Assembly: GCA_028023455.1 (NCBI GenBank)
Contig: JAQFVV010006311.1
Span: 492,001 to 556,000 of the forward strand
Source of the DNA: Epiperipatus broadwayi
Taxonomy: Eukaryota; Onychophora; Udeonychophora; Euonychophora; Peripatidae
DNA: 64,000 nucleotides
Direction: 5' to 3'
In this document: one piece after another, positions 33,971 through 46,059 of the stretch
Layout of the letters: the number at the start of each line of letters is the position of its first letter
Position numbering within the stretch: the stretch's first letter is position 1
Notes under the pieces: model-generated
The model's database searches: none
Told to the model about the DNA's origin: nothing
What the model saw: the letters and a program-made list of their open reading frames with translations, nothing else
Program-made: the position numbers and the translations under genes

Positions 33971-36900
33971 TATTAAAAAAATTAAGCTCTTAATACTTTG
34001 ATAAATTTTATTTCTAATTAAAGCTGTTGTTTTTCTTTTCTCTTTATCTCTCTTCATTACAAAAAATCAAATCAGTGTAATCAACTGATTATCTTGTTTT
34101 TCTTTTTGCAAGGACATTTTTTAATTAGAAAGACATGCCAAGAATTTTGTGATGTTAATTTAAGGTCTTGATCTGTTTTTCACTGTAAAAATTTAAGAAG
34201 AGAAATAGTTAAATTATATTTATAAAAGTTTATCCAATTGGTTGTTATAAAAACTATTATATTGGAGACATATTATGATTGGTTTGTAGGCAAGATAGTC
34301 CTAGAAAAAATAATGGGGGTATGAATAAGTAATATTCCTAACTTAGGCTATTGAAGAGAGCAGTCAAGTCTTAATCCAGCTGATAAAAAAGTATTTACCA
34401 AGCTATTGCATAGAGTAACAGATATTTTAACTAAGCTTTTAGCATACTATGAGTTTAATCATAAAATGGTTTGTATAATGATAATGATGTGCTAAATTCA
34501 GCTAAAATCTAGTCATCATCCATGTAACCTGCCTTCACTGGAATAAAATTGTAGAGACATTACTCCTAAAATAATCTGCAATATCAATTTCAGCCAAGTC
34601 CATAAGTCTCTGTCTATGTCAGTCTTACCTGAAAATTTAAAAAGAAAACCCAATAAATAAAATTTGTTACTCTTTTAACCTGGAATTACCAAAACCAAAA
34701 AAAGAACAAAGTAACTATGCACATGTCTAGAAGCCTATAGAGAAAAACTCAATTGGAAAAAACTAAAAATTACAACTTGAAAAGACTCCATAAAAATAAA
34801 GCCATGGTTAAAGGTAGATATTTTTGTGTATGCACTAAATTTTCATTTATAGTTTTAAAAAAAAGATTTTTTGTTTTTTTTAAGAATTGATAATTTTAAA
34901 TATTTTCAGATATGTTTTCAAATTGTGAAACATATTTTTCTCAAAACCTAATCAATTTTCTCTTCAAAATTATAAAAGTTTTTAGAATTTTTTTTAAAAT
35001 GTTTATCTTTTTTCATTCATTTTCCCTCCTAAAAACTTAACAAAATATTAATTAAATGTTGTTTTTCCAAATCTTATTTATTATAAAGAAATAATATAAT
35101 AATTATAAAAGTTAATTTATAAATAGAAATTAACTGATTGATTATAATTTTTATTAAAATATATATTTTGATGAAATAAATGTTTAAAATTTTATACTAC
35201 CATGCCATTTTTTGTTTATTGTTAATCAATTAGTTATTAAATAATTGTTTTAAAAATATTTTTTAGTATTAATGTCTTTATTCTACCCAGTTCCTGTTTC
35301 ATAAATTGCAGTGTGTGTGACTTTATTTCATGATAGTTTAATGTTCTAGGATTTTTAAATGATCCCAGGGTAAACCTAGGAATTATTTGAAGTGATGTAT
35401 AACAAGCTGCTTTATATGAAGTAGGGGTTTATGTTTAGTGTTATGAACATTCAAATGTTGATCCTGGTTGGTGCAAAACATATATTCTTTAGAGTACATG
35501 CATTACATTTCATTTATTACTTCTTTAGAAATTTAGTTTATAGTTGGATGGTACATTAATGGTACTAGAGCACTGATGATAGTCAGGTTTTTAATATCTT
35601 GGCATTATTTGACTTATTGTTGTATTTTGATGGAATAGCACCTAAGTATATGTGTGAATTCAGATAACTATTGTTTGTATTTCTACTCTAGGTTTGTCAG
35701 TGGCTAAATAATTAGCCTGGTCTGTAGTGGATCACTTTCAAATAGTCATTAGATTGACTTTTATTTTTATTGTTGATCATTCATAATAGTGAATGATTAT
35801 TACTTTTGTATAGTGCTGGTGAACTTATAGTTAGTTCTGTGCTGATCTCTCATGCTCATTCTACTTATATTTAATTTTATATTTTGTTTATTTGGGAGTG
35901 ATGATGGTTTCCCATCTCCTCATAATTCAGCACTAATATGGTGTACTGATACAATTGTTGTCCAACTTGTGGGACCATCATTTTTATGTGGTTACAATAA
36001 AATATATATTGTAATTGCTGCAACACATATTTTGTAAAAGCATACACACACACACACATATATATATATATAAGCATTACATATGTTTTAATAATAATAA
36101 AAAATTATGAAGAAAAAGGAAAAAATATCTTAAAATAGATTTTAAGAATGATTTTTTTTTAAAAAAATATTGCATCATGTTTTTTATAAAAATAGATTTG
36201 TTTTATTAAGAATAAGGGTGCAGAAAGAGAATCCTGTTAGATAAAGATTCACAACTTGCTCTCTTTTTTTTTTTATAATTGAAAACAAAAAGTATATGTT
36301 ATAATGAAAAACAAGAATATATGTGAAAGATTTTAAAATAAAACTTTGAATAAACAATAAAATTAATTAGTGAAGGAAATCTTGTAAACTATCTCATCAG
36401 CAGGAATGCACTTAAATTTTGGAAAGATTCTTAGTTGATAAGATAGTAGATGAATTTAAAAAAGATAAGATAAATAAATTTAATTTAATTAAAACCCAAA
36501 ATTAAGATTTTGATAAAAGTGGACAATAGAAGAGGTAGGCATAAAAGTGGCAGCTTGTCTATTGGTATGATTATTATTACTCCAATGTTGTGTGTGGCAT
36601 AGTCAGCAAGATCTTCAGAGAATCAGTTATTTCTAACAGTATAAAATCTAAAAGCAAAAGCCATAAAAGCAATGACATGCCTTGCTAAAGAACTTCATAA
36701 ATGTCTGTCTGGGCTTCATATTCCAGATCCTTGGCACCATCAGTTTCTCTCACATGTGATTAATGCCTCAAACATAGTATAAACTCTATGCATGCTCTCT
36801 CTTCTATTGTCCATCAGAATCATAGAAAGAAACCAAGAAAAGTCCTCACTGAAGATTGAATTGCCAGCTATGAAGAAAATCAGAAATGAAAGGAAATATG

Positions 36901-38427
36901 CTAACTGTCAAAAGATGTCATCATCTTCCTGTTAAGAAAACTTAGGTAAATATAACTTTTTCAGTTGTAAATTAAGTGTCTAGATATTCTCAAGATAAAG
37001 TGGACTATGAAAATGAAGGACAATAAATGATATTAAATGCTGATAATTATTGTGTGGATATTTATATATATTTTTGTTGTATTGATTATTTGATTGTGTA
37101 TGTGTAAGAATAAAAAGTATCTATTTAAATATTGCTTGGTCTATTTTCTCTCTTTTAATGGTGTCATCATGATTATAAGATTATAACTATTTCCATGTAC
37201 TCATTAGTAATGCGCTGAGTCCCCTGTTCAAGTTGTTAGAGCTAGCTTAAGTAAATTTCAAGCACTGGGTTCATTTGCCTGTCATCCAGACATGCCGACC
37301 ATATAGTTCATATGATGGAATTGTGCCCAAGACTTGGCTCAAAACAAATAGTGCCTTGGGTGATGGGTGTTGTTCCAGAAATATGGAGGGGTGCTATCGT
37401 TAGGAAAAGTGGTCGAGGTTGTGCATTCATGTAGCCTTGATCTGACTGTAGGTGTCACTGATTGTTAATTTATTGATGATATTTTATCCCTCTGCTTGGA
37501 TGTGCAACAGTAGGGTAAAGATGTGGTAAATAAATATGAAGAGAAATCATAATAATAATGCTTGTAGTTGTTAAGCAGTACGTAATGCTAAATGTTGAAA
37601 TGTTAACAATACAATATGTTGATAAAGATACATAATCAGTTAGAAAATGTAGATGCAATCATAATAATCTGCAGTTAAAATAATAAATATAATAAATAAT
37701 AATTATAGTTAAAGAATAAGCATCTTTAATAAAGATAAATTATCCTCCTTATAAAAGATCCCAAGATTGTTACAATATATATTCAAGCTACAAGAGTAAG
37801 TTTTTATATATTTTAAATTTGAAATAAAAGCTGCATGTATGGTTTTATAATGTAGGTATGACATTAGATCAACAACTACATATTTTAGTATTTGCAGCAA
37901 TATTTTAAGGATATGCATCTTTGATCCTTTGACAACAATGATATTCCTTGAAGTGTTCTGCTTTTCAATGTATCATTCATGTATCACATAAAACAAATAT
38001 TTAATAATTTTGGTTATACTGTGTTATAATTATTACAAACTATTAATTCATTTTTGACTTCTAGAAATTTCATGAATGGCAGTTTACATACACATTAAAT
38101 TTTCAAATTAGTGCAGTATACAGATAAAGTTTATGACTCTTTCTTTTCACACAGTTTAAAACAATTTTTTGTTCTTGATGTGAGTGTGATGAATTGTCAT
38201 CAACACCACCCATGTAAATACTAATAAATACATCATATAAAAATAAAGAAAAAAAAAGTAGTGGAGGAAAACAAAAACCATAATCAATAGTTGAAATTTT
38301 TTTTAGTAAAAATATTTATTCTAATTATATAATTATTTTAAACATTCAAACATAATTTCACTCAGTTTATATTATATTGAGAATTACCTATAATAGTATT
38401 ATACAAGTAAGCAATTAAATAACAATT
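33971..38427. other. No gene recognised; several less AT-rich patches
   Basis: Patches at about 35280-36030, 36500-36960 and 37180-37500 have more G+C and fewer A/T runs than their surroundings, and could be remnants of exons, UTRs or unknown repeats. I could not read any of them as a known protein. A (CA)n(TA)n microsatellite lies at about 36043-36072. Confidence 0.35.
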
Positions 38428-38817
38428 ATGGTAAGGCAAAATAAGCATAAAATAAATATATTAATCTGCCACACCAGGCTTTCAACATGGAGTGTCTTTG
38501 GGAGAGTTAGCAAAATGTATCAGCATCTCCATCTGCTTATGGAGGCAATTAAATTGAACATTGATTTTAATGAATTTGCATGTTTGCATTATGATAGCAT
38601 AAAAGTAAATCGATGAAGCATTGCCTATGTTGTCAAATTGAATGATCAATATTTATTGTGGAATTTTATTGACTCTAATGTTTATAGCATTGACAAAATT
38701 GATTATGTGCCAAGTTTCCTTAACTTTCCATTTCCTGTGATTGCTTTTAAGACAAACAATCATAACAGCAACAGATTTAAAAGAGTGGTCTATAATCTTC
38801 TCATGGTCAACAAGTAC
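38428..38817 (+). pseudogene. Unrecognised reading frame with a single internal stop
   Basis: One frame stays open from an ATG at 38428 to 38817 except for a TGA at 38614-38616, about 129 codons in all. Composition is protein-like rather than random AT translation: it contains STWSVFGRVSKMYQHLHL, LLWNFIDSNVYSIDKIDYV and FPFPVIAFKTNNHNSNRFKR, with W, P, H and R well represented. No signal peptide, membrane segment or catalytic motif stands out. It may be a fragment of an unknown transposase or of a host gene exon. I do not recognise the family. Confidence 0.4.
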
Positions 38818-39049
38818 TGAGCTCTATGAAGTGTTAGATTTAGCCTTATTATAAAGGTAGATGTGTTGAGATATTCTAGATTTCGAATTAGCATGTGTTT
38901 CACCATAATATATACCATTGCAAGATAGGCAGTTCAAGGTATATACCATCTGCACTTTGTCACTGTTACTAATTTTGTCCTTAGAGTTGTTTATTTTGTC
39001 TCACTATAATTATTATTTACTTGTTTATTTGTATATTACATATTGCCTA

Positions 39050-39364
39050 AGACAATAAAGCCCCCAAGGCTTTAATAGATTTATAAAGTGGATGATAACA
39101 ATCAATCCTTAAGCTATCAACAATCTCAACCTATTGTCAAGGCAACTTCTTTTAACAATTGTCACCAACTTTATCTACAGTCTAATATGTTTATATAGAT
39201 ACTTAAGATTGCAACTTATCACTCTTTGATCAAGTTGCAATTTTTAATGTCTATATAAACATATTAGACCATAAATAATGATGGTATTACCTTTATTGTT
39301 AAAAGAGTTTTGCCTTGACTATAGGTTAAGATTGTTAATAGCTTAAGGATTGATTGTTGTCATC
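39050..39364. mobile_element. 315-bp foldback element with 13-bp target duplication
   Basis: TACATATTGCCTA is duplicated at 39037-39049 and 39365-39377. Within the element the outer arms (about 39091-39155 and 39300-39364) are inverted copies, and an inner inverted pair (CTAATATGTTTATATAGA and its complement) lies inside them. No hammerhead core or coding frame was found. A duplication of this length suggests reverse-transcriptase-mediated insertion rather than a cut-and-paste MITE. Confidence 0.65.
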
Positions 39365-39707
39365 TACATATTGCCTATGGTATTAATCTTTCTTATTTTA
39401 TAATAGTATTATAAAAATTTTAAGTATTTTAAATTAATTTATGTGTATAAATACTAAATGCAAATCTAAATCATAACTGACATTACTAGAATAAGTGATA
39501 TGAAAAACTCTTACATTCATTCTATTCACTTACTCTGAAATATTAAATAAACTAAATATTAATATCTGTTTACACATGTACTATTTTAATAAAAAAACAT
39601 TTTTAGTTTTAACAAATAAATTCTTACAATTGATAATTGATTATCTAAAGGCAAATTTTTCATTACAGTAGTTATATTTTTTTACTAAAATGTTATATAT
39701 CTTAACG

Positions 39708-40236
39708 ATTACATTCAAATATAAGCCTTTCAAGCTAATAGCGCATATGCTTTTGTGAGTGTTAATAATAATAAATGAATACTTTCTCTCCAATACAAGA
39801 TATAGTATTTATGCAGGAATAAAATGAATCCACTTATTCCTACAACTCAAATGCTTATATATGAGCAAATCTGAAGTACTGTCAAGGAAAGCGTGAGGAT
39901 GGAACAGTCACTTTAAATTACTATATACGATGTCTGAATGAATGACGTCGGTGAAATTGTCTAGAATTTACTAAACGTCATTCCAACTGAAACTTAATCA
40001 TATGTAAATAAGCATTTTTTTTATATAGCATATGTTTACAATTGTATTACATTCAAATATCAGCCTTTCAAGCTAATTGTGCATACGCTTTTGCTAGTAT
40101 TAATAATAATAAATGAATACTTTCTCTCCAATACAAGATAAGCGTATGCATAATTTGCTTGAAAGGCTGATATTTGAATGTAATACAATTGTAAACATAC
40201 GCTATATAAAATAAATGCTTATTTACATATCTTAAT
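39708..40236. repeat. Nested inverted repeats with a repeated 80-bp unit
   Basis: A unit starting ATTACATTCAAATAT and running to CTCCAATACAAGATA occurs at 39708-39802 and again at 40050-40140. The second is followed at once by its inverted complement (to about 40236), forming a palindrome with arms of about 95 bp at 40010-40236. Non-coding; probably a partly deleted foldback next to a complete one. Confidence 0.6.
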
Positions 40237-41550
40237 GATGTAAATAGCTTATTAGAATTTGTGAAGTACTCTTAAATATTGAGAAACAAAATTAAAGAGT
40301 GAGAAAGAAAAATGATTGTGTTATTGTTTGGTCATACTATATTAGTACTTAGTTTATTAAATCTATATTTAGCAGATAATACATAAAATGTCAAATAAGA
40401 AGATATCAGGATAATAGAAGTAAACTCAAGTAATAGTACTTGATCATTCTTTATGATCATTTGTCCTACTCCTAATTATTAAAAAAAGGTGCATGGACTC
40501 AACCATTTAATTTTTGTGCATGTGCGGTCACTTGCTCAATGAAGACGTACATCCCAGACTTGCAACCAAAGACTTTTTCTTGGCCTGGACTACACATTCT
40601 TTCCACTTCCTTTTCCCTTTTCATATGTATCCTTCCTCTCTCACCATGTTGCTCCTGAATTTTCATTTAACCATGTAACCACTCCTTTGTAAACCTTTTC
40701 TAACTGTATTTGTATCTGTTTTTTTTTTTTTTATGAATAAACTCTCATCACTGAGAGAAAAAAAAGATATATAAAAAAGTCTTGCTTAAAAATAATTAAT
40801 CTTATACAATTTTTATTTTTTTTTAGTAAAAAAAAATGCATTTTCTCACGTAAAATGCAAATAAAGCTTTAATCTTGCTTTTAACCATTATTGTTTGTTT
40901 CCATTCATACTTTCCAAATAGATAAAAATAATCATGGTCTTTATGAAAGTTTATATTCTCCATCCATTATGAAGTTAGCAACATATTTTATTTATAGTAG
41001 TATATTAATACTCATCTGAGACCAATCTAGATTAACCTAAGATTTTTTATTTTTTAGCAAATATTAGCTATATACTCATTTATTGATTAACATTAGATGA
41101 CAATTGTAGCACTTATAAGTAGACTGCTTAAAAGAAAAATCCTAAGATTGTTTAAGAATTAAATATATTTTCAAGCTTTACTATTATTTTATGTTAGGTC
41201 ATATGCATAAAATCAAGTGAACGTTTTGATCATCTCATCACAAAATCTGTAAAAACAAATAATACAATTGTAATATAATACACCTATCATTATTGGTGGT
41301 CAAAATAGTATTTTTTATTTTCTTTTTAATTAACTTTTTTACTTGAGAAAATATTTATTTCTCTATAATTATCTATGTATAAAAGAAAGTTGATATATTC
41401 ACAGAGGATAGGATTAACAAATCAAATAATAATAAAAACAAAGCCAAAACACAAAAAGTCAAAAATATTATCCTCTCTATACATTTATTAAAATTCTTCC
41501 AAATCGTTTTATATTAATATCCAGGAGAAAAGAATATCTGGTAAACCTAC
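40237..41550. other. No gene; possible retroposed transcript end near 40.75 kb
   Basis: The stretch 40490-40720 is less AT-rich and is followed by AATAAA at 40736-40741 and an A-run at 40758-40765, 16 bp downstream. That spacing fits a processed 3' end copied into the genome. No protein could be read upstream and no target duplication was found. The rest is featureless. Confidence 0.3.
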
Positions 41551-41679
41551 TTTAATATTATTTATTAAACAGGCAAAACTTTCCATATAGTAGTGCCACC
41601 CTGTGCCAACCAGAGTAATCAATGGATGCCAGAAAGCTTGTGCACAAAATCCCCATCTAGTGCCTACTCATCCAATATC

Positions 41680-41728
41680 CCCAGACTAGTTTCTGGCTTA
41701 TGGCCTTCGTCAGGGAGGAGCCTTGGAT
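41680..41728 (-). pseudogene. Family-1 hammerhead-like motif, minus arm
   Basis: Minus strand CTGACGA (41713-41707; position 7 is free to vary), stem II with loop, AGAAAC (to about 41690) and TAGTC followed by TGGGGATATTGG. The base next to CTGACGA that should open stem I is C instead of A, so the helix is weakened. Confidence 0.5.
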
Positions 41729-41989
41729 CTGAAAGCATTGCACTTAGATTTTAGGATCTAATGCAACCCTCCAGCAGCCACCTTTTATCTCTACTTAACT
41801 ACAAAACTATGAGAATGAAATTGAAAACAATAATATTTTCAATCTAAGCTCTCTAGCTCATATAGTCATATGGGTCTGAACTTAGTTCAGCACCCATACA
41901 TTTGTGTCTGGCTTTTTAACAACCATAGCCACCACTATCGAATTAGGAGGGTTACATTAAATCCTAAGATCTAGGTGCAGTGCTCTCAG

Positions 41990-42050
41990 ATCCAAGGCTC
42001 CTCACTGATGAAGGTCATAAGCCAGAAACTTTCTGGGGATATTGGATGAG
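41990..42050 (+). ncRNA. Family-1 hammerhead-like ribozyme, plus arm
   Basis: CTGATGA at 42005-42011, stem II GGU/GCC with loop CAUAA (wobble closing), GAAAC, UUUC and UGGGGAUAUUGGAU. Stem I pairs AUCCAA with UUGGAU and UCCUCA with UGGGGA. An A faces A at the base of stem II, and stem III keeps only its first A-U pair. Probably a weak or dimer-dependent ribozyme, if active at all. Confidence 0.5.
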
Positions 42051-42210
42051 TAGGCACTAGATGGGAATTTTGTGCACAAGCCTTCTGGCATACATCAATT
42101 ACTCTGGTTGGCACAGGGTGTCACTACCATATGGAAAGTTTTGCCTGTTTAATAACAGTTATGTGCTAGCATAGAGATGGTGATCATGTGATGTTTAATA
42201 TTATTTATTA

Positions 42211-43789
42211 TAATTAATCTTTTGAATTGAATAGAAAAATCACATATTTAGAAAAAATAGATTCATCACTTTATTTGCAACACAGAAATGCTTAGATATA
42301 AAATATGAAAACTTTCATAAAAAACAAACAAACTTAGAAATAAATTAAATAATGATTTAAAAAAAACAAGTAACATTTAAAAAAAAAAATTGATTTGTTG
42401 AAACACATTTGCCCTTTATCTGAGCAAAATTTCTTTTCAGAAACAAATTTTGAAAATATCATTGTCTTTTATCCTTGTTATAATTTTAACAAAGATCACA
42501 AATACAATTTGTGCATCAAAATAGACATGTCTAGTAATAAATAAACGTCTCTCTTTATCTTGAAAAGTCTGTTAGTTTCTAATATTCTAGAGAAAAGCTT
42601 TGACTAATTTTCTATTTCCTTGTCCAATTTCTGTTTCTGTTCGACAATCAACAATACTATTCCTGCCTTATTACCAGAATAATAATAATGACATCTCAGT
42701 GAACTATTTCAAAACGTTTATAAATGAATCTAGTACAAAATATGAATTTGCAGATACTAAGAAATAACAAATTTTTACTTATACAAAACTACTTCGGCAA
42801 AAATATTGATAACATTTATTTATTGCTCTAAAAAAATCAAACATTAAAGTGGAGAGCACGGCACAGTAATCAATTCATTATTATTCATTAACTATTCTCA
42901 ATTAAGAAGTTCTATAAAACTACTACTCAACAATCTGTGCTAATTGCCCATGGCTGATAAAAGCTTAAGTAATATCATATGACAGTGTACTTTAATAATA
43001 ATAATTATACTTTAATAATAATGACTAATATATTTTAAAGTTTAAATATTACATATAATAAGATTTCATTATTTTAGCATATATTATGATTTGTATAAAT
43101 ATTTTTTTTAATATTTAATCTTGAAAACGCATATAAAAAAAAAACAAAATTATAGCAAATAAATTGGTATATATTCAACATTTTAAAATGAAAAACAATG
43201 TATTTCATTAAAACCCTATAAATTAACATGCATAATTGGCAAAGCATGCTATATTTTTTTTTTCTATCTGCAGTACTAACTTTTTAAAAGTCACTGTAAT
43301 TGATATTTAAAAAATATGAAATTCAATTACTAAATCTAAAAGAAATAAAAGGAAAAACAATTGCTAAATAAGCTGTCTGAAATAATAAACAAACAAAAAT
43401 AAATAAGAAAGAGAAAAAAGTTAAATGTTTATTATTATTGTTTTTGGATTGCTATGAGATAAAATTATATAATGAAATATTAAAATTAATAGTTACAACA
43501 CTATTATAACTTAATATTTACAATACAGAAAAAATTAACCAGTAAAGGTGTAATTTTTTTTAACGCATCTATATAAAAATTCAGTATAGATATAAAAATA
43601 AGCACACATTTTGAACAGTTTTACTTTATTATTAAAAATATATTTACCTTATTTGTATATATTTAAACTGTAGGTATTAAAATTATTCAATATATTATTA
43701 AAGTTTGAGAAAAATATGGCATCTTAAAAACATTGGGATAATTATAAGAAGATGACTTATAATATTAAATCATCTATATTCTTTATTAC
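42211..43789. other. No gene recognised
   Basis: AT-rich with several A-runs (about 42360-42390 and 43137-43145). No repeats shared with other parts of the window, no protein relic and no RNA gene were recognised. Confidence 0.45.
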
Positions 43790-43862
43790 TGTTTTACAAT
43801 GCTTTTTTACAACCCACTATGCCAGTTTTGATTGCCCCAGAAATCTTCTTCAGAACTTCAGA
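43790..43862 (-). pseudogene. Family-3 (Penelope-type) hammerhead-like motif, solo
   Basis: Minus strand: CTGAAGA (43853-43847), an extra A, stem GAUU/AAUC, then AAAAC with the G12 position (43829) changed to A after C. The sequence before and after (GCATTGTAAAACAG side) matches the Penelope terminal repeats at 24.5 and 26.8 kb. No Penelope coding relic adjoins it, so it is a solo terminal repeat or a truncated copy. Confidence 0.55.
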
Positions 43863-43984
43863 TTCTGAAACATCTGGGTTTATTTCCTCACAGAAACTTT
43901 TACTTGTCTCCGATGATCCCAGTTACAAGCATATAGTGCTTCTGTGACAACCACAAGGGAGATAGTTATAAATGAGAAGGTAAG

Positions 43985-44285
43985 AGATGAAGTCTTTCAA
44001 TAACTAATAAAGACAGGGTTTACAATCATGAGTAACTACATCTGTTTTGATCTACTGATTATAATTTGTCTCTTATGTAAAAAATCTACAATGAATTTGA
44101 CCATCTCTCCTAAACAAATTCTCATGAAAAGGCTCTATACCTTTATATATTTATCTTTATTATCTTACATCTATTTTCTTTTATATTTTTCTCTTTGTTT
44201 TGCATATTTTTTTAAATATTTTATTATAGTCTGCATGGCTTGGTTCAATGGTAAAATGGTGGATTCTAGAACTCTGGCTACATGA
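43985..44285 (+). repeat. Dispersed repeat R5, copy 1, with box-A-like motif
   Basis: The stretch is similar along about 280 bp to 45745-46015 (shared AATAACTAATAAA, ACTGATTATAAT and TATCTTTATTATCTTA). Near its 3' end TGGTTCAATGG (about 44240) is a perfect fit to the RNA polymerase III box-A consensus. A clean box B is not present downstream. An open frame of 85 codons crosses it but is an F/L/Y-rich translation of T-rich repeat DNA. Confidence 0.5.
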
Positions 44286-45146
44286 ATCATGACTTACCTG
44301 CCTTCCCAGTACTCAACTTGTTATAGATTTTTAAGCAGTAAGCCATTTGATTATTTATTTAATATTTTTTAATAATTTCAAATACTAATACAAAATGATA
44401 TTGGTGATGGTAGCAGACATGAATGTCAACAGTTAATCATTATTTTAAACAGAAAGAATCATTTACAGATTATTATATTGGAAGTTATGAATAGTATAAG
44501 CAGAACGATACTGTAGTGCTAGAAAGTAAGGTTCCTTAAATATAAAACTGCTTAATATGGTTTGGATAAAAACTAAGGTTATTTCTCAAATTTTCATATT
44601 TGTATAACTATATTAAAACCACTTGCTTATATAGTTGCCCACATTTCCATACAAAAAGAATATCTGAAGCTATAAGGAAAAATCCTTTTTGGAATTTGGA
44701 ATGTATGGAAAATGAATCAAGAAAAACTTGAAAAAGTAAGACAAAAATACAGCACAAGCAGAAAAATATCATTTAACAACTTTTCATTACATTAATGTTG
44801 CTTTTAGATTATTAGCAATTCGGCAAAGTCCATCCTAGTTTCATATTAAAAACAAGTCTAATTATACCATTTGTACATACAACCAAAATATTTTAAATAA
44901 TATAAAGTTATTAAAAAATATCAGCTATTTTTAAAAATAAGATCAGTAAAAAAAATTGAATGTTTGGATGTAAGTGATGATGAATCAGGTAAATTTTTGG
45001 ATAGGAAAAAAAAAGAATTGGGAAAAAGTTAAATAAGATGAAAAATCCAACAGCAGTATTATAATATTATATAGTGATCATTGTGAAAAAAATTTTTTTT
45101 TAAAAGAAACTGAATAAAAGTTCCTAAGATAACTGCCAGGAATAAC
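44286..45146. other. No gene recognised
   Basis: AT-rich. No retroelement motif, hammerhead core or long inverted repeat was found. Confidence 0.4.
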
Positions 45147-45156
45147 AAAGATCAGT

Positions 45157-45318
45157 ATTAAGCCAATAAACATCACATGACCACCTTCTTTTATGCTTGT
45201 GTATAACTGTTGTTAAAACAAGCATTAGATGGGGATTTTATGCACAAGCCTTCTGGAATCCATTGGTTACTCTAGCTTGCTGTGTGTGGCAATATATATA
45301 GTGACTTCTGCCTGTTTT
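45157..45318 (+). mobile_element. HHR family-1 internal-deletion copy without ribozyme
   Basis: The 162-bp copy is flanked by AAAGATCAGT at 45147-45156 and 45319-45328. The inverted 5' part (CATCACATGACCACC to GTTGTTAAAACAAG) is joined directly to the 3' part from GCATTAGATGGGGAT onward. The hammerhead and the body are deleted, yet the copy has its own target duplication, so neither is needed for mobility in trans. Confidence 0.75.
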
Positions 45319-45328
45319 AAAGATCAGT

Positions 45329-45744
45329 GTTGTAACAATAATTGCAATGACAATAAAAATGAAAATGAGTTTAGACAAACAAAAACTATTTTTTCATGAT
45401 TCTGTTGTAATCAAAAGGAAGTTTTAATCATAAATAGGTTTGCTAAAAATGATAATTGGCAGATTAAAACAAAAGCAACAAAGAAACAGATATAAAAGGA
45501 ATATATGAAAAAACTATAACATAAACATGAGACACCCTTTAATAAAGAATATTTAATAATATAAGATAAAGCTAGATTGATTTTAAAATCACTGTTAGAG
45601 TTAAGATCAATGTATTTATGACATTGTATCAAACATTTTGTAGAAAATTGAAAAATAATTTCTAAAAGTATTTACCAAATTAAGTAAATTAATATAAAAA
45701 AACTATTCAATAGTGCACAGATTGAAAAAAATAAATGACAAATA
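45329..45744. other. No gene recognised
   Basis: AT-rich. A 73-codon minus frame at 45411-45632 shows no recognisable motif. Confidence 0.4.
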
Positions 45745-46015
45745 AATAATTCCAATAACTAATAAATATAAGGTCTACATTCATGAAGTTAACTACATCA
45801 TTTTTCAATTACTGATTATAATCCTCTTCTGTACAAATCTAAAATAAATTTAATCATCTCTCCTATACAAATTTTTATAAAAAGGGTCTATATTTTTACT
45901 TATCTTTATTATCTTATGTCTATTTTTCCTTATATTTTTCTTTTTATTTTGTATATATTTTTTAATATTTCATTATAGCCTGACATGATTTAGTTCAATG
46001 ATAGAATATCATACC
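45745..46015 (+). repeat. Dispersed repeat R5, copy 2
   Basis: Aligns with 43985-44285 over its length with scattered differences; the box-A-like site has drifted to TAGTTCAATGA. It is followed within 60 bp by a family-3 hammerhead-like motif, while copy 1 is preceded by one. Confidence 0.5.
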
Positions 46016-46059
46016 ATTTACAATTTTCCTAAACACTTTATCAATACTCTTTATTTATA

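Larger units (their letters stand above)
41568..42193. mobile_element. HHR family-1 element, symmetrical foldback copy
   Basis: The 626-bp element has a 17-bp target duplication, TTTAATATTATTTATTA, at 41551-41567 and 42194-42210. Its left 230 bp are the inverted complement of its right 230 bp, each with a hammerhead-like motif (minus near 41690-41725, plus near 41990-42050). The centre (about 41830-41940) is single-copy family-1 body. It is among the better-preserved copies. The duplication length argues for insertion by a Penelope or LINE enzyme. Confidence 0.8.

Noticed and set aside
36500-36960. Less AT-rich block that might be an exon or transposase fragment
   Set aside because: Translations in all frames contain frequent stops and no block matched a family I know.
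39050-39364. Hammerhead core within the foldback element
   Set aside because: Neither strand has CTGANGA and GAAA boxes at workable spacing.
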